Assembly (NCBI RefSeq): GCF_003253565.1
Contig: NZ_QKUF01000042.1
Span: forward strand, 1-37,961
Source: Thermosporothrix hazakensis
GTDB taxonomy: Bacteria; Chloroflexota; Ktedonobacteria; Ktedonobacterales; Ktedonobacteraceae
DNA length: 37,961 nt
Direction of reading: 5' to 3'
The position numbers and the translations under genes were made by a program. Shown in pieces: positions 23,789 through 32,899 of this stretch. A model generated the notes under the pieces. It was not told the DNA's origin. It worked only from the letters and a program-made list of their open reading frames with translations, and did no database searches. Position 1 is the first letter of the stretch. Every line of letters starts with the position of its first letter.

Positions 23789-26700
23789 TTGCAGCATCTA
23801 CAGGACTATATTGAACATCTCTCTCGCGTCTGTGAGGGGAATGCTATGGATGTTCGTCAGGCGGTAGATGAAGAAAAACTGATGAGGTTGTGTGCTCACT
23901 ATCAGCCAGATGAACATGTAGGCAGGTATACGCATGCCTGTCTGTTCTCTCCGTTCCCTGATAGTATGGAACGCGCTCCGCTGATGTATTGTGATCTGTT
24001 TTTGCTCCCTGGCTGGCAGATGGATCTTCAAGGTCATTTCCGGCTCGCCAAAGAGAAGTATGAGCGCCTGACGACCGTTCCGCTGTCCTGGGAGGAAGTG
24101 CGAGAGCGCTTTTCACGTATCGTTCTGATCGGGAAACACGGTGCCGGGAAGAGCTGGCTTCTCTCTCGTGAATGTGCGCGGGCTTGTCGGCGAATGCAAC
24201 AGGACCTTGCTGAAGGACGAGAAGAAGAGCGCTTCATTCTCCCTGTTTGGCTGCACCTGGGAGAGCTAGCCGAGGTGCTTGATCTCTGTGGGGGGAACGT
24301 GTTATTTGCTGTGAAGCGCTTACTTTTTCCACATGAGCGGGTGGATTGGTTTGAGAAGTGGATACAAACCCGACCGACCCTCTTTCTCCTCGATGGATAT
24401 GAACAGGTTCGATCTTGTCAGCGAGAGGCTATCCGGAAGGCGCTGCTCTGGTGTGAGGCATTGCCCCATGCTCAGCTGATCCTTGCGGTAAGGCCGGATG
24501 CTGTTCCTGAACTTTCTCTGCGGCAGGCTGCGTCTTTTGAGTTGCTCGCCTGGACACCTGAACAGCAACGACAGGCTCTCTTGCAGCACTTTGCCCCCTC
24601 TCCTCAGCTTGTGGAAGCACTGAGCACCGTGCTTGAGAATGATGAGCAATGGAGCGATCTGGTGGGGCTACCGTTGGTGCTCCGTTGGTGGAGTGCTTTT
24701 TTTGAGGCGCATCAACGGTTTCCGCATACCCTCTTTGAAGGCTACTCCTGGAGCCTGATGCAGGGTGCGGAGCCGGATTTGAATGACGAAGATGTCTGGG
24801 ATGCGCTTGAGCTGCTTGCCTGGTCGTGTGCGACTGCTAGTGAAGAGCCATGGCGGCATATCCTGTCACGAGAAGAAATCCTCATTGTGCTCAGGCAGCG
24901 GATGGGCAAGCTGAGAGCAGAGCATTTATTCGCGCGTCTGGAAGCCAATCATCTGCTCCATGCTTGTGACGCTCTTGCTGCCCAACGCGTACCGGGGAAA
25001 CAATGGTATTCCTGGGCGTCCCCGCTTGTGCCTTGCCTGTGCGTTGCGCGTCTCTTAAAGAGACAACAGTGGCTCTGGAGTGATATCTTTTTTTCTGACA
25101 AGCGATATCATCCCGCATGGCAAGAGGCGTTCATTTTGCTGGCAGGTGATGCCGCACCAGCGGTTTTGCGGTGGATCGAGGAACAGTGCCCTGTGCTCCC
25201 TCAAGATACTGCGAGCTTGCTTTTGTTTGTACGAATCTGTCAAGAGCTGAGTCGAGCAGGCTTGCAGCTTCCTGTGCAACTTGCTCAACGAGTTTGTGAG
25301 GCGCTGCTTCAACTGGATGTCGGGTCTCGGAATGAGCGACGCCAGGCCTATGCCTTGATGAAACAATGCTTCGGTCATATCGTACGTGCGCGTGCGCTTC
25401 AAGAGCTTCAAGAGGGGGTCGTTTCGCCATCTCAATTGTGTGCTTCACTGCTGGCACTTGGGATAGTCGGGAAGGCACATGATCTCTCTCTGCTGGAACG
25501 CATTGCTCTGGGACGGTGGGCGCATGCCTCTGTGGAAATGCGCTGTGCTGCTCTTCTGAGCTGTGTGCAATTGGATATGCAGAGGGCGATTGTGCTGAGC
25601 CGGGCCATTTTGCGACAGGGGGAAGTAGAAATACCTCTGTGTGGTTGGGCGCTCTGGATTATCGGTCTGTTTCGGGTTCGGGAGGCCGATGCGCAAGTAA
25701 ACCAGCTCTTACAGCGCCGTGCTCAGGCTGCAAAGGAACTACCTGCTTGCCCGCTCTGGGATGCACAAGATGTCGGGAGATTGGTGCAGTGGTGGCTCCA
25801 TCCAGAGACGCGCTTGCCCGCATTCCCTTTACTGGACGAAGTGCTTCTCTGGGCGACTGTGCGTCTATGCAAGCGGACAGCGTCGTTGCCAGAGGAGCTC
25901 TGGCCTTTGCTCTGGCGCAAGCCGTCATTGCTTCCGGTGCTTCTGCGCGAAATGGACTGGGAAGAACACTGGCTCGGCCGTGTGGTGCGTGAGTGGTTGC
26001 AGACAGAAGAGGAGCATATTCAAGAGGCACTGCGTTTTCTGCATTGGCTCCAATGGCAACCCTTCTATCCTGTGCGTCCGATTTTTCAAGCGATGCGAGC
26101 AGTGACGAAGGAAACAGCGATCAGGCAGGCTCTGGATGCGTGGTTTCTCAGGCAAGAAGAGGAACGCCTGCAAGCTGAGCAAACGAGAGAAAAGGAACGG
26201 GTGGAGGCACCTCTTTTGCTGACCCAACTGCTGGACCGCTCGCGCTCACGCTGGGAGCGCATCTCGCTGCTTCATCAATTGCAAAAGCATGCTCAAATCG
26301 AGGAAGAGGAGCGGCTTCTTCCTCTGTTTCTGGAGCGGGACGAAGATGTGCGCATTCGAGAGATGGCCCTTGTCTTATTCTGGAGACATGCTGGAGAACG
26401 AAGTTGGGACTATCTTCTTCGTCTTGTAGATGACGAGACGGAGGAGCAGGAGATAAGACAGTGTGCCACCCAATGCTTGATAAAACAAGGTCCGCAACAG
26501 GATGCCCTGTTCGAGTCATTCCTGTGGGATACCGATGAGAAGATCAGGGGTCTGGCCGCACAAAGGCTTGGAGAACGGAACGCAACCATGGTAGGAGAAC
26601 GTCTGGGTGAAATGCTGCTTACCGAGGGAGAGCATGAGACCTATTCTCATCTCTGCAATGCATGTGCGGTAATGCGTGATGCAAGCGCGCAAGAATACTT

Positions 26701-27145
26701 CCGAACCTTCCTGCTTAAGAAGGAGAAGCAGATACAGCAACTGCCTACTCTTTCTCTTTCGGCTCTGGCAGAATATGTATTGGCTCGGCACGCTGATCTT
26801 CTCAGTGCTGAAGCTGTCTGGTATCAGCGTGATGAGGTCCTCTGGCCGCTCATACGAATGCTTCTCCAGAGAGAGTATGAGCAGGTGGCGCATCACTTGC
26901 AGCAGCGATGGATAGGTGAAGATGAGGAGGAGGTGTTTCTTCCTTCTTATTATCTTTTGCAAGGTTCTTTAGGTGCGGGGCATGTTGCTGAAAGGATAAT
27001 TGCAGCCTGTTGGGAACGTGATGAGCAGGCGCCACGTGCGGCGGTTGACCGAGTGGATGCGCTGTTTGGACTGGCGGCACTTGGCGGGTCTTTGTTGCGC
27101 AACACCTGTCGGCGGGTGTGCGAAGCAGAGAAGAGCGACAGGTAG
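23789..27145 (+). CDS. NACHT-type STAND ATPase with HEAT-like repeats
   Basis: 1118 residues from a TTG at 23789, chosen because AGGAGG lies 9 nt upstream; the in-frame GTG at 23762 has no such site. Residues 1-100 form a domain of unknown type. Walker A is GKHGAGKS near residue 115, followed by LLSRECARACRR. Walker B is TLFLLDGYEQV near residue 202. A sensor segment, AQLILAVRPD, and a winged-helix-like region (LPLVLRWWSAFFEAHQRFPH) complete a NACHT module. From about residue 450 the protein is helical, with HEAT-like units toward the end (DEDVRIREMALVLFWRHAGE; IRQCATQCLIKQGPQQDALF; TDEKIRGLAAQRLGERNAT). STAND ATPases act as switches that oligomerise after sensing a ligand, and many are anti-phage or regulatory. 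No recognised nuclease, protease or membrane effector is fused to it, and no partner gene lies beside it, so its output is unknown. Confidence 0.8.
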   Translation: MQHLQDYIEHLSRVCEGNAMDVRQAVDEEKLMRLCAHYQPDEHVGRYTHACLFSPFPDSMERAPLMYCDLFLLPGWQMDLQGHFRLAKEKYERLTTVPLSWEEVRERFSRIVLIGKHGAGKSWLLSRECARACRRMQQDLAEGREEERFILPVWLHLGELAEVLDLCGGNVLFAVKRLLFPHERVDWFEKWIQTRPTLFLLDGYEQVRSCQREAIRKALLWCEALPHAQLILAVRPDAVPELSLRQAASFELLAWTPEQQRQALLQHFAPSPQLVEALSTVLENDEQWSDLVGLPLVLRWWSAFFEAHQRFPHTLFEGYSWSLMQGAEPDLNDEDVWDALELLAWSCATASEEPWRHILSREEILIVLRQRMGKLRAEHLFARLEANHLLHACDALAAQRVPGKQWYSWASPLVPCLCVARLLKRQQWLWSDIFFSDKRYHPAWQEAFILLAGDAAPAVLRWIEEQCPVLPQDTASLLLFVRICQELSRAGLQLPVQLAQRVCEALLQLDVGSRNERRQAYALMKQCFGHIVRARALQELQEGVVSPSQLCASLLALGIVGKAHDLSLLERIALGRWAHASVEMRCAALLSCVQLDMQRAIVLSRAILRQGEVEIPLCGWALWIIGLFRVREADAQVNQLLQRRAQAAKELPACPLWDAQDVGRLVQWWLHPETRLPAFPLLDEVLLWATVRLCKRTASLPEELWPLLWRKPSLLPVLLREMDWEEHWLGRVVREWLQTEEEHIQEALRFLHWLQWQPFYPVRPIFQAMRAVTKETAIRQALDAWFLRQEEERLQAEQTREKERVEAPLLLTQLLDRSRSRWERISLLHQLQKHAQIEEEERLLPLFLERDEDVRIREMALVLFWRHAGERSWDYLLRLVDDETEEQEIRQCATQCLIKQGPQQDALFESFLWDTDEKIRGLAAQRLGERNATMVGERLGEMLLTEGEHETYSHLCNACAVMRDASAQEYFRTFLLKKEKQIQQLPTLSLSALAEYVLARHADLLSAEAVWYQRDEVLWPLIRMLLQREYEQVAHHLQQRWIGEDEEEVFLPSYYLLQGSLGAGHVAERIIAACWERDEQAPRAAVDRVDALFGLAALGGSLLRNTCRRVCEAEKSDR

Positions 27146-28213
27146 CAGGGCGTCTTTCCAAACGATATCGTATCATCAACGCTTCAATGGTTTGCTTTTC
27201 ATGCGCCCGCGTTTCGAGAAGCGCGAATGCTATGGTGAAGAAGATGACTCTCTCTGACGACTTTGTTCTATACACCTTTTTTCTCTTGCTGGAGAACGAA
27301 CGTAACTAGATTCAGGCGTTCATTGCCCGGGATGATGTCACGCTGGTAAAACCAATCGGGTAGAGCTAGAGCTTGTTAAGGACTCAATCTCAACTGGATG
27401 TGCAAAGCTTCTGTTCTGACGCGCAGAATCGGTTAGTCTGGGCTGGCAACGGGGGAACGCCACCAGGGGGGACTCATTGTGGTCTGACACCTCCTAGAAG
27501 CACAACGGCTCCATACCAGCAAGGATCTGCTCTGTGATAATTATGGAAGTTACAGCGCCGGTGGTCCCTTCTAGGGAGTGCTTTTCCCATTCCTTATGCA
27601 GGTGAGACTGGCTGGACTGATCTTGATTTCGTGTGCTTCTTTGAAGAGGAGACAATACTCTTCCCGCTGTAGGTTGGAATGAACTTGTAATTGGGTGAGA
27701 AAATGGGCTTAGAATATTGCTTCTTTGACCGTTGGGATAGCCAGATCATTTCTGCTTGACAGGACCGGTCTCTTGTCAGGATCTGAGAGTGTGTTTGGTA
27801 GTTGATACCGAAACTGTAGACTGCTCTGCGACTTGGTTCTGGCATTGATAGTCCACAGCATGTGGAACTATACTTCTTGGGAATGCTTTTATCCTCATAG
27901 TGTAAACAGAGATCAATCCTGGAGAACAGTGCTCCAGGGGGGAGGGATGGTCGCTGGATATAATAATGGTATTGGTTCTAGTCAGTTCCTGGATTACTGT
28001 GCAGGGGTGATGCAATAGAGTTGTGACTTTGCGAGGAGTGGCCATCATACAGCACAGCATTATCTATCAACCAATAAACGATCTACAGTATGCTTGATAT
28101 CTTGTTGAGGCTTAACGTATGTGTAGGTGTGAGTTTCTGTTGCGGCTTGCCGACAAGATAGTGTTGCACCCCTTGCTATAACCTATAGGGCTTTTACAGA
28201 TCTACTTGTTTGT
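27146..28213 (+). other. 1-kb stretch without a convincing gene
   Basis: Scattered plus-strand words look protein-like (RLVWAGNGGTPPGG near 27431; TGWTDLDFVCFFEEETI near 27607; GGGMVAGYNNGIGSSQFLDY near 27942, ending in a TAG at 28016-28018), but stops and frame changes separate them. This could be the remains of one secreted-type protein gene; nothing is identified. The minus-strand frame 27594-27845 has no start site or known motif. Confidence 0.4.
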
Positions 28214-28258
28214 AAACTCACATTCTGATATATTACAAATATATCAGAATGTGAGTTT
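28214..28258. repeat. Perfect 21-bp inverted repeat with a 3-nt loop just before a gene start
   Basis: The left arm 28214-28234 begins AAACTCACATTCTGATATAT. The right arm 28238-28258 is its exact reverse complement, and the loop is ACA. The right arm ends just before GAAGGAAGG, the ribosome-binding site of the ATG at 28275. No T-run follows. Possible roles are an operator, a leader hairpin controlling the two genes behind it, or the end of a small mobile element. Confidence 0.85.
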
Positions 28259-28274
28259 GAAGGAAGGTAAACAG

Positions 28275-28601
28275 ATGCAAGAATGGGAAAATATTCGTAT
28301 TGTAGGCCTTTCTCGATTGGAGAGAGTGCTAGCTATATTTGATGTATATCTTGATCTTGATATTCCTATTAAGAAGATGAAGGTGAAAGTTATAGAGGGA
28401 CAGAATAAAGTTCTCTCAGGTATAACCAATTTGTTGGTAAGAAGTGAATATCCACCAGATTCTTTTGAAGGGGCTGTTGGTCATGGTTCAACTGTTGAAG
28501 AGGTACTTGAGGATACGTTGCTGTATTTTGTTGATATGGTGAAGCGCTATCAACCAAAGGGTACAGAAGATTTTGAGTGGGCAGCTCCAGAAGATTTTTA
28601 A
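28275..28601 (+). CDS. Small protein of unknown family, EDFEW pair member 1
   Basis: 108 residues. The ATG at 28275 follows GAAGGAAGGTAAACAG. It begins MQEWENIRIVGLSRLERVLA and continues IFDVYLDLDIPIKKMKVKVI, then GHGSTVEEVLEDTLLYFVDM, ending GTEDFEWAAPEDF. There is no signal peptide or membrane helix; it looks like a compact acidic alpha/beta protein. It is paralogous to the next gene: both share G-S--E---AIF-V, a KVK segment, G-G-(S/T)-V-E-LE-T and a C-terminal EDFEW. The gap between the genes is 13 nt, so they form one operon. No family is recognised. Such small tandem acidic proteins are often immunity or antitoxin-like proteins, but that is only a guess. Confidence 0.75.
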   Translation: MQEWENIRIVGLSRLERVLAIFDVYLDLDIPIKKMKVKVIEGQNKVLSGITNLLVRSEYPPDSFEGAVGHGSTVEEVLEDTLLYFVDMVKRYQPKGTEDFEWAAPEDF

Positions 28602-28614
28602 GCTAGGAGATAGA

Positions 28615-28932
28615 ATGAAGAAAATTCAAATAGATGGTATCTCTGAAATAGAAGAGATAGTTGCAATTTTTTCTGTGTGGTCTATCCCGCTTTTCGCATA
28701 TGCGCAGGAGAAAGTAAAGATTGTAAGACAAAGTAATGGGAAATATCGAGGAATCCCAATGGTGAAAGTGAAGTGCAAAGAAGAGGGTAAGGAGCCCGTG
28801 TGGGTTCAGGGACAAGGAACAAGTGTTACAGAAGCATTAGAGAATACTATTCGATTACTCTTTACAGCAATTATTGAGAACGAAGCAGAAACTCCTGAAG
28901 ATTTTGAGTGGATTCCGCATTATGAGTTCTGA
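28615..28932 (+). CDS. Small protein of unknown family, EDFEW pair member 2
   Basis: 105 residues. The ATG at 28615 is preceded by TAGGAGATAGA. It reads MKKIQIDGISEIEEIVAIFS, VWSIPLFAYAQEKVKIVRQS, then VKVKCKEEGKEPVWVQGQGT, SVTEALENTIRLLFTAIIEN and ends ETPEDFEWIPHYEF. It is the tandem paralogue of the preceding protein, with conserved spacing from the AIF motif to EDFEW, and it is soluble and mixed-charge. Sequence divergence is high while the ends are conserved, as if a common surface is kept while the middle varies. The function is not known. Confidence 0.75.
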   Translation: MKKIQIDGISEIEEIVAIFSVWSIPLFAYAQEKVKIVRQSNGKYRGIPMVKVKCKEEGKEPVWVQGQGTSVTEALENTIRLLFTAIIENEAETPEDFEWIPHYEF

Positions 28933-29513
28933 TAGGGGCTGTTATGGTCTCAAGCTTATTTACATGAATGAACTGAGAATGATAAGTGAGTGCGACGAAA
29001 CACAGGCCTGTAATCATTTGCGAGATCCGCTCATTTCCCCGAGGAGATGAGCGCTCTTATTGATGACGGCGTCACGGTCCTGAGTAAAGTTCTTTACCCA
29101 GTTTTGATTAAGCGTTGCCAACAGTATCTGATCGCTGGAGCGATTCTTGTTCTGTTTCACATTAATAGAGCATCAGACTCGCTTTCCTTATCTTTGTCTT
29201 GCTCTTGTTTGGGGGACTGATCTTCTTGCGCGATGTCAGTTTCCCGCCTAGTGCTCTGTCAAAGCAAGATTGATCAGTAAAAAACACAGGGGTATCCTTG
29301 AGATTAACCCAAAGAAGCGACGAGAAGCGAGACTCTATAGGCATGAAGTTAAGAATAGATGAGTTGTTGCGCGGTGTTGGGGGTGCCACTCTGCAATTGT
29401 CCTGGTTGGGACATTTCTTCTTTATTCCCTAACAATGAGCCTATGTGCTATACTCACTCCAGAGAGAATGTTGGGGAATACCTGATTGCCTCGTTTGAAA
29501 GGAAGAGGGAGAG
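28933..29513 (+). other. Intergenic stretch, nothing identified
   Basis: No open frame here has a start context or a known domain on either strand. GGAAGAGGGAGAG just before 29514 is the ribosome-binding site of the regulator gene. Confidence 0.4.
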
Positions 29514-32500
29514 ATGCCTCGACGTGCTGCACATCATGTCCAATGGTCGGCGGAAGTACAGAGATACACCATCTGGATTGACTGCGCCCACGCACAGGAG
29601 CAGATCACGCCTGATAGCCGCTCCTGGTTCGACTGGCTGGAAGAGATTCGTTCGTTTGCTTTCTCTAGCCGGGCGGGAGAGCGCTGCACGGCCCTCAAGG
29701 AGCGCGTTCAGCGTGGCGATGCATACTGGTATGGCTATCGTTCCCTGCACGGGCGCACTGTCAAGCGCTATCTGGGCAGAACCAGGGATCTCTCCACCAC
29801 TCGCCTGGAAGAGATTGCCGCACTGCTTGCGGATGAGTCGCCCTCGCGGCACCAGGTGCCACGACAAAACCAGGGAAAGGCCCTTTCCCAATCGACACAG
29901 GCGCCGTCCACGCACCAGGGCAAGGCGGAAGCCGGTATATTCCTGCTGGTCTCCAAGCTTCAGCCGCCGCGCCTGCCAGCTCCGCTGATTGACCGTGGAG
30001 AACTCTTTGCCTCACTCGAAACGAGTCTCACACATGCACTCACGCTGATCCAGACGCCCGCCGGCTTCGGCAAGACCACGCTCGTGACCCAATGGCTCGC
30101 TAGAAACCAGGTCAGGGACGACTTTCCTGCTGTTGGCTGGGTTTCGCTCGATGCTGGCGATAATGATGTACTGCGCTTCTGGCGCTATGTTATCACCGCC
30201 TGCCAGGGCAAGCAACCATCCTTGGGAGAAAATGCTCTGTCTTCGCTCTCCGCTTCCGCGCCATCCCCTTTTGTAACGCCGTCGCTGGCAACGGTCCTGA
30301 CGCTGCTGCTCAATGATCTTGCCCAGCAGGAGCACGCCGGGCTGCTCGTACTGGACGATTATCAGGTGATTACAGAGCCGACGATCCACGAAACGCTGAC
30401 GTTCTTTCTTGAGCATCTGCCCACCACTTTCCATGTCCTGCTGCTCACGCAAGCAGAGCCGCCACTCCCTCTCCTGCGCTGGCGCGCGGGGGGAGAACTC
30501 GGAGAATTACACTACGCCGATCTGCGCTTTTCGCCCGAGGAGACCGCCACCTTCCTGTGCCAGGCCGTATCAGTTCCGCTCTCAGACACCATGCTCACCC
30601 AGCTTGACGGCGCTCTGGAAGGCTGGGCCGCCGGGCTGCGCCTGCTCTCCCTGGCCTGGCAAAACCAACAAGCAGTGCGGGGAAGCGAAATCTCGTTCCA
30701 CTCCCTGCCTGCATGTACGGATATACCGCTTCTCCAGCGCTTCCCCGGTCACTGCTCGATTACTTTGTTGGCGAAATTCTGCACGCGCAGTCGGAGCCAC
30801 AGCAGCGTTTTCTCCTCCAGACGAGCATGCTCACGTACCTGAGTGGTTCACTCTGCGACGCTGTCACCAACCAGACAAACAGTGCTGCTCGCTTAGCCGC
30901 TATGGAGCGAGCCGGGCTCTTCCTGGAACTCTTGGACGAGACAGACCCACGGGGGCCGTGGTATCGCTTTTATGGCCTCTGGGCCGCGGCACTCCGCCAG
31001 GAAGCCAGCCGCATCCTGAGCGCAGAAGAACTGCGAACACTCTCAGGGCGCGCCAGCTTCTGGTATGAGCGGCATGCCATGATGACAGAGGCCATAGAGG
31101 CAGCGCTGCTGGCAGATGACATTTCGCGCGCAGCCCTGCTGATTGACTCCTCTTCAACGGGCGGCTACCAGTGGGACCCGCCAACGCTGCTCCGCTGGCT
31201 CTCTCGCATTCCAGAAGCGGTGCTGGGCAACTATCCAGGACTGAGTCTGCTCTTTGTGCTCCTGCTTCGCTTTCCTCAAGGAAGTGAAAACACCGCACTG
31301 CCCGACGAGGTCTGGGAGCGCATTGAGACTATCTTGCAGGCTGCCGAGGAAAGGGTACACAGGCAAAGAGACCTGGCCTGGCTCGGCGGACTCTACGCCA
31401 TCCGGGCGCTGAGTGTGTTACCGCAGGACCCCTTTATTCGCGCGGCCCAATACGCGCAACAGGCACTCACCTGGCTTCCTCAAGGCCCGCAACACGGGGA
31501 GGCGAACAGGCCAGAAATCCGGATATGGCGAGGTCTCAGCCTGTTCATCCTCGGGGTAAAAAGTGTTCATGAAGGACGTTTCAGCGAAACTCCGCAGTTT
31601 CTCCAGGAGGCGTACACGTGTAGTCTGATCACGGGCGACAGGCACTTCACGCGCGAAGTACTCTTGCTCCTGGGAAAAAGCAGCAGTGCCCGAGGTGAGT
31701 TGCACCAGGCCGCCGAGTACTATCGACAGATCGTTTTCAGTGCCCACGAACAGGAGGACCACGAGCACACTGCTGCGGCTCTGCTCGATCTGGCCTGGCT
31801 GTCGTTTGAATGGAACGATCTGACCACAGCAGAACAGCACATACACGCAGCGCTTGAACTGGTTCAGCAGCGCGAACAGCAGTCTGGCAACCTGGCAGCC
31901 TTCCAACTTGCGCTGCTGAGCCATGCACGCGGCCAAACAGTCTCTGCGCAACAGCAGCTCGCGATACTATTCTCTCGCCTGCAAACCATCCAGGCGTCCT
32001 GGGCCTTGTGGTTATCCCTTGATGTACTGATCTGGCAGGCCCGGCTTCATCTGGTCACCGGCGATCTACAAGGCGCACAATACAGCCTGGAAATGCTGGA
32101 TTTCCATGAGCAGGATGTTACTGGCGAACGGCACGTGAAAAGAACAATCCTGCGGGCGCGCCTGTTACTGACCCAGAGCAAGGTGCACGAGGCACAGGAT
32201 CAACTAGGGCAATGCTTGCTGGTCGCTCGTGCACAGTGGCAGATGCGCAATGCGCTGGAGATTCAGCTCTTACTCTCTCTCTCCCACGCCGCAGCACAGC
32301 AGAAACAGGAAGCTCAGCGCTGGCTTGTACAGGCGCTTGCCCAGGCACAAAGCGAAAAGTTTCTGCGGCTCTTCCTGGAGGAAGGTGAACCACTGGCCCG
32401 GCTCCTTGTCTCCATTCAAGAAAGAGGTCTGCGCTCTTACGTGCAAACAATCCTGCGTGCCTTCGCCCCGCGAGGTCTCGCCAGCCCGCAGCGTCTCCTT

Positions 32501-32695
32501 ATTGAGCCGCTTTCTCCACAGGAACAGCGCGTGCTCAAACTTCTCGCTGCCGGGCGCACCAATCCGCAGATCGCGCAAGAACTGATTATCTCAGTCAACA
32601 CCGTGAAACATCATATGAAACAGCTCTACCGCAAACTGGATGTGCGCAATCGTCTGGAAGCCAGCGAGGCAGCGCGCCGTCTCGATCTCTCTTAG
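29514..32695 (+). pseudogene. MalT-like LuxR-family regulator with one frameshift
   Basis: The ATG at 29514 is preceded by a purine-rich ribosome-binding site. Order of parts: a ~110-residue N-terminal domain (HHVQWSAEVQRYTIWID ... GDAYWYGYRSLHGRTVKRYL) found in many Ktedonobacteria regulators; a STAND ATPase with Walker A TPAGFGKTT (about residue 181) and Walker B LLVLDDYQ; a winged-helix region; TPR-like helices; and a C-terminal LuxR helix-turn-helix, LSPQEQRVLKLLAAGRTNPQ IAQELIISVNTVKHHMKQLY. Between about 30690 and 30745 the frame changes: the first frame drifts into HCSITLLAKFC, while the second begins at about 30713 and carries the expected PRSLLDYFVGEI. Repaired, it would have ~1060 residues. 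As given, the ATPase and DNA-binding halves are separate, so it is either a pseudogene or has a one-base sequence error. The target could be the membrane gene downstream. Confidence 0.85.
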
Positions 32696-32745
32696 CCCCC
32701 CTTGTGCTGTTTGCGTGGTGCCTGCGATGCTACACAAAAAAGAAG

Positions 32746-32764
32746 AGAGCTTCCCAGAAGCTCT
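32746..32764 (-). terminator. Hairpin with T-run on the minus strand
   Basis: AGAGCTTC (32746-32753) pairs with GAAGCTCT (32757-32764) around CCA. On the minus strand it is followed by CTTCTTTTTT, a textbook intrinsic terminator. On the plus strand it lies 50 nt after the regulator stop but lacks a T-run. There is no minus-strand gene to its right, so it may serve mainly as a weak plus-strand terminator or block antisense transcription. Confidence 0.5.
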
Positions 32765-32899
32765 GTTGCCACTCCCTGCTGAACTACCTGGCTGAGGGAT
32801 GTTCCCGCATCAACGCGCACACTATACTTTCAACAGGCATGTGCTCAAGCACATGCTTCTGCAAAAAGAAGTGAACGTTTTCTGAAAGGGATTTGTTGT

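Noticed and set aside
29359..29988. 209-codon plus-strand open frame
   Set aside because: It overlaps the LuxR regulator in another frame, is Arg/Ser-rich with no domain, and lacks a ribosome-binding site.
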